A DNA stretch of 20,060 bases, taken from contig JBIOTQ010000120.1 of the NCBI GenBank assembly GCA_044866075.1, positions 1 through 20,060 on the forward strand, written 5' to 3'. The translations under genes and the position numbers were made by a program. The notes under the pieces were generated by a model, which was given only the letters and a program-made list of their open reading frames with translations, was not told the origin of the DNA and did no database searches. Position 1 is the stretch's first letter; each line of letters opens with the position of its first letter. Shown in pieces: positions 14,360 to 20,060 of this stretch. This stretch comes from JBASRP01 sp044866075. Its GTDB lineage: Bacteria > Actinomycetota > AC-67.

Positions 14360-16714
14360 ATGAGGTCGCGACCACCGCTCGTCGCAGGTCTGTGCGCGCT
14401 CGCGCTCGCGGCGTCCGCGCACGCCGTCATCCCCGAACAGGCCCCCGACCTTCCCGTCCTGGGGGCGGAGACGCCGCGGGGCCACATCACAGTCACCCCG
14501 GCGGCGCCGCTGACGCCGTCGCCCAAGGTCGTCGACGGCGATGTCTCCGACTGGATCGGCACGGCGACGCGCCTCGGCGGCACGGCGGTCTACTCGGCGG
14601 GGGAGTACGTCTATCAGGACTACCTCGGGGACGATGCCGGCGCGGACGACGGCCAGGACGTCGAGCGCCTGGCGACGCTGGATCCGCTGATCGAGGCGGA
14701 GCCGCGCGCGTACCGGCTCGACGCGTTGGAGCAGGCCGGCGGCGACGAGCTCGGCGTTCCGCGCCCGATCGGCGCGTCGACGCGCTACGGCGACGCGGCG
14801 TATCCGCAGAAGCTCGATCACCACGCCGACATCACCGAGGCGCGCGTCGCGGCCGACGCCGATCAGCTTTACGTGCTGCTGCGCACCACGGGGATGACGG
14901 CGGATCCCGGCACCGCCGTCCTGGTGCTCGTCGACACGCAGCCCGGCGGCTCGTTCGCGGCGCCGGGCGGGATCGTGTCGGGCGCCGAGTGGGCGCTCGT
15001 CGTCGCGGGCGACCGACTGCTCGAGCTTCGCAACAACGGCGTCGCGGTCGCTCTCGCGTGCGATGCGGAGTGCACGCCGCCCGTCACGGTCGCGACGAAT
15101 CCCGGGGGGTTCGTGAACGCGGTCGAGATCGGAATCCGCCGCTCGCTGTTCGGCTCGCTCCCGAACACGGTCGGTCTCGGCATCGCGACGGGCGTGGTCA
15201 ACGACGCCGGCACCGCCCTCGCCGACATCCAGACGGGCGACGCGGCGGCCGACCTCTTCAACGTCGCGTTCCGTTTCGAGGAGCCGGTTCGCATCCATAT
15301 GGACCGCGACCAGGCGCTGGCGCTGCACGCCGGTTCGATCGATCCGTTCTTCGCGCGCCTCGACCTCGGCCGGCTCGTGGCCGGCGCCACCGAGTCGTTC
15401 GTCGCCGGGCCGGGCTACTACGACCGGATCTATCTCTCCGACTCACCCGTCGACCGCGAGGTCGAGAGCGGCGGCGAGTTCCAAGGCGCCTACCAGCACT
15501 ACGGTCTCTACCTTCCGACGACGTACCGAGCCGGGACGCCCGCCCCGGCCCTGCTGTGGCTGCATCCGCGCTCCAGCGGAACGACGCACCTCGCGGGCGC
15601 GTGGGTGCCGGGGATCATCCGCCAGCTCGGCGAGCGCAGCGGCCGGGTCGTGATCTCGCCCAGCGCCCGAGGATCGTCCACGTGGTACGTCGGGCGCGGT
15701 CACGAGGACTTCCTCGAGTCGTGGGACGACGCGATGGCGTCCTTCTCGATCGACCCGGACAAGGTGGTGGTCGCCGGCCATTCGATGGGCGGCTTCGGGT
15801 CGTACCTCGTCGGGTTGCTCTACCCCGACCGCTTCGCCGCGGCGTTCCCGATCTCCGGACCGCCGACACAAGGCGGCTGGCTCGGGGTGGGGCCGCCGTT
15901 CGAGGCGCAGAACGACGCGGATCTCGAAGCGGAACTCCTCTTCAACATCGTCGAGAACGCGCGCAACCTTCCCTACGTCATCTATCAAGGAGCGAACGAC
16001 GAGCTCGTCCTCACGCCCGGCGTCGTCCGCATGGCGTCGCGGTTCACGGAGCTCGGATACCGCAACCGGCTCTACCTCTTCCCGGGACAGGACCATTACG
16101 CGCCGTTGATCGTCGACGAGTGGGCCGACGCGCAGCGCTACCTGAACTCGTTCACGCGTGACCCGAACCCGGCGCACGTGACCTACCGGGTGTGGCCCGC
16201 ATTGGAGCACGCGGTCGAGACGATCAGCGTCCCGGCTGGCGGGAAACTCGACTACACGTTCGACGGCGCCTACTGGGTCGACGGCCTCACGATCCGGAGC
16301 GGTGATCCGGCGAACCCCGCGACGTGGGGAACGTTCGACGGCGTGACACATGGGCGTGGCGTGCCGAACGTGACCGGGGTTCCCGAGGCGGGCGCCGCCG
16401 CGCCCGGCCAGAGCTCGCCGTTCCTGATGACCGGCTGGCAGTGGCTGGCCCTCGGCGACGGAGAAGCCGCCTCGAACGCTGCGACGCTGACTCTGACGAA
16501 CATGGCGACGGCGCGCCTCGACGTCGCGCGGATGGGCCTGTCCACCGCCAAGACCATGACGTTGACGGTCGCGAGCGACGGCGCCGCAACGCTCCGTCTT
16601 GCCGGGGTGTGGGCGACCGGGCCGGCGGTGACGGGTGCGACGGCGAGCTACGCGGCCGGCGTCCTGACCGTCGCCCTCACCGGCGGCGCCCAGACGATCA
16701 CGATCGCGCCGTAA
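14360..16714 (+). CDS. secreted alpha/beta hydrolase (prolyl-oligopeptidase/PHB-depolymerase-like) with N-terminal beta domain
   Basis: 784-residue exported serine hydrolase. A signal peptide spans 1-22: Arg2/Arg4, hydrophobic 7-18, cleavage after A-H-A. Residues about 54-340 form an Asp-rich, probably beta-sandwich domain starting D-G-D-V-S-D-W-I-G (59-67), reminiscent of CBM9/DOMON-like modules; this is inference. The hydrolase domain is about 375-600: nucleophile Ser475 in G-H-S-M-G-G, acid Asp547 in Q-G-A-N-D-E, and His579 in P-G-Q-D-H-Y. The order and spacing fit prolyl-oligopeptidase or depolymerase-type esterases. Residues about 605-784 are Thr/Ala/Val-rich and beta-like. The ATG at 14360 directly begins the signal peptide, but no good ribosome binding site precedes it; the frame is open back to 13928 inside the aconitase gene, without membrane character. 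The substrate could be a peptide, polyester or carbohydrate ester. It ends 4 bp from the convergent nicotinate phosphoribosyltransferase stop. Confidence 0.92.
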   Translation: MRSRPPLVAGLCALALAASAHAVIPEQAPDLPVLGAETPRGHITVTPAAPLTPSPKVVDGDVSDWIGTATRLGGTAVYSAGEYVYQDYLGDDAGADDGQDVERLATLDPLIEAEPRAYRLDALEQAGGDELGVPRPIGASTRYGDAAYPQKLDHHADITEARVAADADQLYVLLRTTGMTADPGTAVLVLVDTQPGGSFAAPGGIVSGAEWALVVAGDRLLELRNNGVAVALACDAECTPPVTVATNPGGFVNAVEIGIRRSLFGSLPNTVGLGIATGVVNDAGTALADIQTGDAAADLFNVAFRFEEPVRIHMDRDQALALHAGSIDPFFARLDLGRLVAGATESFVAGPGYYDRIYLSDSPVDREVESGGEFQGAYQHYGLYLPTTYRAGTPAPALLWLHPRSSGTTHLAGAWVPGIIRQLGERSGRVVISPSARGSSTWYVGRGHEDFLESWDDAMASFSIDPDKVVVAGHSMGGFGSYLVGLLYPDRFAAAFPISGPPTQGGWLGVGPPFEAQNDADLEAELLFNIVENARNLPYVIYQGANDELVLTPGVVRMASRFTELGYRNRLYLFPGQDHYAPLIVDEWADAQRYLNSFTRDPNPAHVTYRVWPALEHAVETISVPAGGKLDYTFDGAYWVDGLTIRSGDPANPATWGTFDGVTHGRGVPNVTGVPEAGAAAPGQSSPFLMTGWQWLALGDGEAASNAATLTLTNMATARLDVARMGLSTAKTMTLTVASDGAATLRLAGVWATGPAVTGATASYAAGVLTVALTGGAQTITIAP

Positions 16715-16718
16715 GGCG

Positions 16719-18032
16719 CTACGAACGCAGCGCGTCGCTGATCTGCGGTCGCGGTCCCGTGTCCGGCGGGCACGGAGAAAGGTCGCGAAGCTTCTTGGGC
16801 AGGGCCGCGACGGACGCCCCGCATCGCGCGCGCGCCTCCGCGATCCCGGACGTTTCCTCGACCCGTCCTCCGCGCATGACGCGCCGCAGGAGCGGGCGCG
16901 CATCGGCGACCGGTTCGTCCTCGGCCGCGATCAGGTCGGAGAAGCCGTCGCGGCGCCACACCTGCTTGCGACCCGGGATCGTCTCCTTCAGCGGCGAGGT
17001 CTTCCGCCGTCCGCGACCCGCGTACTCGGCGAGCTTGTAGACGCCGGCCAAGGCGGGCGCGTCCACGACGACGCCGAGTTCGGTCCCGACACCGAACGCA
17101 TCCACCGGCGCCCCGGCGGACACGATCTCCTCGACGCGCCACTCGTTCAGGTCTCCGGACACGAAGATCTGCGCCTCCCGCAATCCCGCCTCGTCGAGGA
17201 TCTCGCGCGCCGCGCGCGCCAGCGCGATGATGTCGCCGGAGTCGAGCCGGATACCGCGCAGCGTCTCGCCGCGCGACGCCATCTCACGTCCGACCGCCGC
17301 GGCGCGCCGGACCCCCTCCTCCGTGTCGTAGGTGTCGACCAGCAGCACGGCGCCGTCGGGGAACTCCTCCGCGTACGCGCGGAACGCGGACGTCTCGTCG
17401 TCGAACGCCATCACGTACGAGTGCGCCATGGTTCCGAAGACCGGGATCCCGTACCGCTTCCCGGCCAGGACGTTCGACGTCCCCGCACAGCCGGCGACGT
17501 ACGCCGCCCGCGCCGCCGTCAGCGCCGCGTCGACCCCGTGATCCCGGCGCGGCGAGAAGTCGACGACGACGCGTCCGCGCGCGGCGATGACCACGCGAGC
17601 GGCTTTCGACGCCACGCCGGTCGCGTAGAGCATCGCGTTGAGGAGGAACGTCTCGACGAGCTGCGCCTCCGGAAGGGGAGCGGTGACGCGAAGCAGCGGC
17701 TCACCCGCGAACGCGACCTCGCCTTCCGGCATCGCCCAGACGTCCCCCGTGAACCGCAGTCCGGCCAGCCAGGTGAGGAAATCGGCGTCGAACCGCTCGA
17801 GGGATCTCAGATAGTCGAGGTCTTCATAGCCGAAGCCGAGCGGCGCGAGATAGGCGAGCGCGCGCTCCAGGCCGCAGGCGACGAGGAACCGCCGGTTCGC
17901 CGGAAGGTGGCGAACGAAGAGATCGAACGTCGCGGGCTCGCGCATGCCGCGCCGCCAGTACGACTGCAGCATCGTGAGCTGATACAGGTCGGTCAGGAGA
18001 GAAAGATCATCCTCTCCGGGCCGAGCGGACAT
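16719..18032 (-). CDS. pncB: nicotinate phosphoribosyltransferase
   Basis: 437-residue cytoplasmic enzyme of the Preiss-Handler NAD salvage pathway, which joins nicotinate to PRPP to give nicotinate mononucleotide, coupled to ATP hydrolysis in this family. Recognised from L-L-T-D-L-Y-Q-L-T-M at 12-21, D-F-S-P-R-R-D-H-G at 158-166, the active-site segment G-T-M-A-H-S-Y-V-M-A-F at 200-210 with His204 (the histidine phosphorylated in characterised members), L-L-V-D-T-Y-D-T, and the phosphate-binding G-I-R-L-D-S-G-D-I. F-G-V-G-T-E-L and Y-K-L-A-E-Y follow in the usual order. Length is normal for the bacterial family. The ATG at 18032 lies 15 bp after the stop of the DUF2269-type gene, so the two are probably co-transcribed, although no clear ribosome binding site is visible. 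The C-terminus nearly touches the convergent hydrolase gene. Confidence 0.96.
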   Translation of the reverse strand: MSARPGEDDLSLLTDLYQLTMLQSYWRRGMREPATFDLFVRHLPANRRFLVACGLERALAYLAPLGFGYEDLDYLRSLERFDADFLTWLAGLRFTGDVWAMPEGEVAFAGEPLLRVTAPLPEAQLVETFLLNAMLYATGVASKAARVVIAARGRVVVDFSPRRDHGVDAALTAARAAYVAGCAGTSNVLAGKRYGIPVFGTMAHSYVMAFDDETSAFRAYAEEFPDGAVLLVDTYDTEEGVRRAAAVGREMASRGETLRGIRLDSGDIIALARAAREILDEAGLREAQIFVSGDLNEWRVEEIVSAGAPVDAFGVGTELGVVVDAPALAGVYKLAEYAGRGRRKTSPLKETIPGRKQVWRRDGFSDLIAAEDEPVADARPLLRRVMRGGRVEETSGIAEARARCGASVAALPKKLRDLSPCPPDTGPRPQISDALRS

Positions 18033-18047
18033 GGAACCGCGACGCGG

Positions 18048-18503
18048 CTAGGGCTTGACGACCATCAAGATGATGATCGTGACGAGGATCACGGTGAGGA
18101 ACTGACCGCCCATCGCCAGCTTCTTCATCTGAGCGCCGAACTCGGGGCCGAACTGCTGCGCCTCGGCCATCGTGATTGCCCTCTTCACCCTCGGGTTCTG
18201 CACGAGTTGGGAGAAGGCGAACGCGATGACGTAGATGATGAGCGAGGCGAGCAACCACCGGTTCTGCGACTGCCAAGGACTTACGTGCTGCGTGATGATG
18301 AGACCGGCGCCGCTTCCGGGGACAACCGTTGCCGCGAAAACCTCGAGCCACGTCCCGAGCCGGTGGTTCAGTTGGAGGAACCAAAGGATTGGCGCCCCCG
18401 GCTTCTGAGCCAAGGCACCGACGAGCGGAAAGGCGAAACTCACCCCGAACCCGGCGATCGCCCCGAAGATGTGCAAGGTGAGCAAGAAGTTCCGCATCGC
18501 CAT
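18048..18503 (-). CDS. DUF2269-like integral membrane protein
   Basis: 151-residue hydrophobic protein with four predicted helices at about 5-32, 48-73, 84-105 and 130-149. The N-terminal F-L-L-T-L-H-I-F-G-A-I with a histidine inside TM1 (His11), and the layout with a longer polar loop (about 106-128) before the last helix, match DUF2269-type membrane proteins; the assignment is by pattern, not by search. The start ATG at 18503 has AGGAGG (complement of 18513-18518) nine bases upstream. A second ATG two codons in is less well spaced. The gene is 15 bp upstream of the nicotinate phosphoribosyltransferase gene on the same strand, suggesting an operon, though no functional link to NAD salvage is visible. 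It is divergent from the ECF sigma factor gene. Biochemical role unknown. Confidence 0.88.
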   Translation of the reverse strand: MAMRNFLLTLHIFGAIAGFGVSFAFPLVGALAQKPGAPILWFLQLNHRLGTWLEVFAATVVPGSGAGLIITQHVSPWQSQNRWLLASLIIYVIAFAFSQLVQNPRVKRAITMAEAQQFGPEFGAQMKKLAMGGQFLTVILVTIIILMVVKP

Positions 18504-18535
18504 AACGCGCCCCCTCCTCGGCCTGCTCGCCGCGG

Positions 18536-18541
18536 ATTCTA
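18536..18541 (-). promoter_or_regulatory. candidate -10 box for the DUF2269-pncB unit
   Basis: TAGAAT on the minus strand (18541-18536) matches TATAAT at five of six positions and would start transcription near 18529, about 26 bases before the ATG. The nearby TTGACC (18558-18553) is only 11 bp away, too close for a standard -35, so the promoter is incomplete or uses an activator. Confidence 0.35.
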
Positions 18542-18576
18542 GGGTTCCACAAGGTCAAAGTCCCGTAGCGCAACCC

Positions 18577-18605
18577 TTGGGACTGGGAAGAGTGGGGGGT
18601 ACAAT
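18577..18605 (+). promoter_or_regulatory. sigma70-type promoter for the ECF sigma/anti-sigma operon
   Basis: TTGGGA (18577-18582) and TACAAT (18600-18605) are separated by exactly 17 bp. They match the consensus boxes at four and five of six positions. Transcription would start at about 18612, giving a leader of about 39 bases before the ATG at 18651. The box looks housekeeping rather than the GGAAC-type of many ECF promoters. The -35 overlaps two short inverted repeats (AGGGTT/AACCCT and AGTCCC/GGGACT), which could be operator sites. Confidence 0.65.
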
Positions 18606-18650
18606 CGCACCAGCCGGGAATCCCAAAAGGTGTCCGGAGGCGTATCCCCG

Positions 18651-19220
18651 ATGTGGGCCGCATCAGACGAAGCACTCCTCGCCGGCCTGGCGACAGGCGA
18701 CCCCGAAGCGATCGCGGCCTTCGTGCGCCGGTTCCAGCGCCGTGTCTTCGGGCTGGCCCTTGTGATCGTCGGCGACCAAGGGGTCGCCGAGGATGTCGCG
18801 CAGGAAACCTTCGCTCGCGCCTGGCGCCATGCCCAGGCCTACGACGCCCGGCGCGGTCCGGTGGCGGCCTGGCTCCTGGCCATCGCCCGCAACCTGGCCA
18901 TCGACGCGATCCGGCTCCGTCGCGCGGAGCCGAGGGATCCGGACGAGATCCTCGCCATGGGCATCCCGGCGACGGAGGCCGGGCCGGACGAGCGGGCGAT
19001 CGTGGGCGACGACATCGCACGGCTCCGGGCCGCGATCGAGACGTTGCCTCCAGATCAGCGTCGCGCTCTCATCCTTGCGGCGTTTTACGGGCGCACGGCG
19101 CGCGAGATCAGCGACTCGGAACAGGTGCCCCTCGGCACGGCCAAGACGCGGATCCGTGCAGCCATGTTGAAACTGCGCTCGGCGCTCGAGGTGATGGGTG
19201 ACCGAAGCGACGCACGATGA
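18651..19220 (+). CDS. RNA polymerase sigma factor, ECF subfamily
   Basis: 189-residue two-domain sigma factor that redirects RNA polymerase to a stress or envelope regulon. Region 2 is at about 20-92, with D-V-A-Q-E-T-F-A-R-A-W at 48-58 and W-L-L-A-I-A-R-N-L-A-I-D. Region 4 is at about 136-183, with L-P-P-D-Q-R-R-A-L-I-L and A-K-T-R-I-R-A-A-M-L-K-L-R. There is no region 1 or 3, as expected for the ECF group. The ATG at 18651 has GGAGG (18636-18640) ten bases upstream; an in-frame GTG at 18630 would add seven residues and place that GGAGG inside the gene. The anti-sigma gene starts inside the last 23 bases of this gene, the classic sigma/anti-sigma coupling. Target promoters cannot be read from the sequence. 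Confidence 0.96.
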   Translation: MWAASDEALLAGLATGDPEAIAAFVRRFQRRVFGLALVIVGDQGVAEDVAQETFARAWRHAQAYDARRGPVAAWLLAIARNLAIDAIRLRRAEPRDPDEILAMGIPATEAGPDERAIVGDDIARLRAAIETLPPDQRRALILAAFYGRTAREISDSEQVPLGTAKTRIRAAMLKLRSALEVMGDRSDAR

Positions 19221-19881
19221 GGTCCGCGAGCTCGCACCAGAACTCGCACTAGGTATCGCGGCCGGAGAGCAGCGCGCCCGCGCGCTCACACACATCGCAT
19301 CCTGCTCGGAGTGCCGCACGCTCGTCGACGACCTGGCCCGCGCGGCCGACTCGATGCTCCTGCTGTCCCCGCAGAAGGAACCGCCGATCGGCTTCGAGGC
19401 GCAGGCCGTGGGTCGCGTGCGCGGTATGCGTCCGCGGCAGCGCCTGCGCCTGGCGGCCGCGTTCGTGTCCGTCATCTTCATCGCGATCGGGCTGACGTGG
19501 ATCGTCACGCAGGCGGCCACGACGCGCGACCGCGACCTGGCCGACCGCTACCTCGCCCTCCTCGAGGGACGGTCGCACGGCGAACTCTTCGCCGCACCGC
19601 TGCGCACGGCGGACGGCGGGAAGGCCGGCCAGGTCTTCGCGTACGAGGGGTCGTCGAACTGGATCTTCATCGTCGTCACCGCGAAGACGGGCAACGGGAT
19701 GCACGACATCATCCTGACGCCGCGGGCGCAGGTGGCCGGCAGCACGATCGGCCGGATCCGGCTCGTCGACGGGCGCGGGTCGTGGGGGAGTACGACCGGT
19801 CTCGACCTGCGCGGGCTCCGGATCCAGCTCGCCAAGGCAGACGGGAAACCGGCCTTCGAGGCGAGTTTCGGGACGCGCTGA
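19198..19881 (+). CDS. zinc-finger transmembrane anti-sigma factor (RskA-like)
   Basis: 227-residue single-pass membrane protein expected to hold the preceding sigma factor inactive. The N-terminal cytoplasmic anti-sigma domain (about 1-60) contains the ZAS signature H-x3-C-x2-C: His32, Cys36 and Cys39. A linker with basic residues (72-84) leads to one TM helix at about 85-106, followed by an extracytoplasmic domain of about 120 residues (108-227) rich in short beta-like segments and ending close to D-G-K-P-A-F-E-A-S-F; this resembles the outer domain of RskA-type anti-sigma factors. The GTG start at 19198 overlaps the sigma gene by 23 bp in another frame and has GAGG six bases upstream (19188-19191). 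Release by regulated proteolysis is usual for this class, but the signal is unknown. No protease gene is visible in the window. Confidence 0.93.
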   Translation: MTEATHDEVRELAPELALGIAAGEQRARALTHIASCSECRTLVDDLARAADSMLLLSPQKEPPIGFEAQAVGRVRGMRPRQRLRLAAAFVSVIFIAIGLTWIVTQAATTRDRDLADRYLALLEGRSHGELFAAPLRTADGGKAGQVFAYEGSSNWIFIVVTAKTGNGMHDIILTPRAQVAGSTIGRIRLVDGRGSWGSTTGLDLRGLRIQLAKADGKPAFEASFGTR

Positions 19882-19899
19882 GGGGTTCACCGTCACCCT

Positions 19900-19914
19900 T
19901 CGCCGTTGCGGCGA
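19900..19914 (+). terminator. small hairpin after the anti-sigma gene, possible weak terminator
   Basis: TCGCCG, loop TTG, CGGCGA forms a perfect 6-bp stem 18 bases after the anti-sigma stop codon. It is followed by a pyrimidine-rich stretch but not a T-tract. It may act as a weak terminator or be chance in GC-rich DNA. Confidence 0.3.
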
Positions 19915-20004
19915 TCCCTAGGCCCCTCCCGACAGTGTCTGATGCCATGAAGGGCTCTTGATTTACAGGGCCCCCGTTCCCCAGCTCACCAGTCCGACCG
20001 TTAT

Positions 20005-20019
20005 GGTCGCTGGAAGGTT
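20005..20019. repeat. palindrome CGACC-N5-GGTCG upstream of the last gene, possible operator
   Basis: CGACC (20005-20009), GTTAT, GGTCG (20015-20019) is a perfect 5-5-5 inverted repeat, ending 29 bases before the next start codon and 15 bases before the ribosome binding site. No clear promoter boxes accompany it. The surrounding 167-bp gap (19882-20048) otherwise shows nothing recognisable. Confidence 0.3.
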
Positions 20020-20048
20020 CCAACGAGCGCGAGGAAGGAGGCCCGCTC

Positions 20049-20060
20049 ATGGTCTACGTC
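20049..20060 (+). CDS. start of an unidentified gene (first four codons)
   Basis: ATG GTC TAC GTC at the right edge encodes M-V-Y-V and continues beyond the window. AAGGAGG (20035-20041) lies seven bases upstream, the best ribosome binding site in the window, so a real start is likely. Nothing can be said about the product. Confidence 0.6.

Noticed and set aside
14284..16161. 625-codon open frame on the plus strand in another frame of the hydrolase gene
   Set aside because: Very Arg-rich translation in the wrong frame. The overlapping frame has a signal peptide and a full catalytic triad.
15443..16903. 486-codon open frame on the minus strand
   Set aside because: Antisense to the secreted hydrolase and overlapping the 3' end of pncB. 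Its Arg-rich product has no domain.
18553..18558. TTGACC on the minus strand as the -35 of the DUF2269-pncB promoter
   Set aside because: It is only 11 bp from the TAGAAT box, and the sequence 17 bp downstream of it (CCGCGG) is not a -10.

Overview
The window is GC-rich, densely packed bacterial chromosome. High GC, GTG starts, a probable leaderless start at the aconitase gene, a double-FtsX permease type with a conserved LEPGRGR linker, an ECF sigma factor with a zinc-finger membrane anti-sigma factor, and a DUF2269 membrane protein together suggest an actinobacterium (Actinomycetota), perhaps an uncultured lineage. That assignment is inference. No tRNA, rRNA, CRISPR array, insertion sequence or phage gene was seen.

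Region 1 (1-10895, minus strand) is one operon read right to left. It starts with a response regulator whose receiver domain is followed by a degenerate LuxR-type helix-turn-helix and a class III adenylate cyclase with all catalytic residues. Its stop overlaps the start of a MacB/LolD-type ABC ATPase by 4 bp (ATGA). After 27 bp come four consecutive paralogous FtsX-type permeases of about 800 residues. Two junctions are TGATG overlaps and the third has a 1-bp gap. The fourth permease runs off the left edge, so the array may continue. One ATPase serving four or more large permeases, translationally coupled to a cyclase response regulator, is the most unusual feature of the window.

Region 2 (10896-16714) holds a small four-helix membrane protein (+), divergent from the operon, then aconitase A (-) and a secreted alpha/beta hydrolase (+). 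The membrane-protein and aconitase genes converge on a perfect 12-bp inverted repeat whose loop carries the aconitase stop codon. Aconitase and the hydrolase diverge across 66 bp.

Region 3 (16719-18503, minus) is a two-gene unit: a DUF2269-type membrane protein followed by nicotinate phosphoribosyltransferase (NAD salvage). The latter ends 4 bp from the stop of the convergent hydrolase gene.

Region 4 (18504-20060) has a divergent promoter region with a good sigma70-type promoter, an ECF sigma factor overlapping its anti-sigma gene by 23 bp, a 167-bp gap with small inverted repeats, and the first four codons of another gene behind a strong ribosome binding site.
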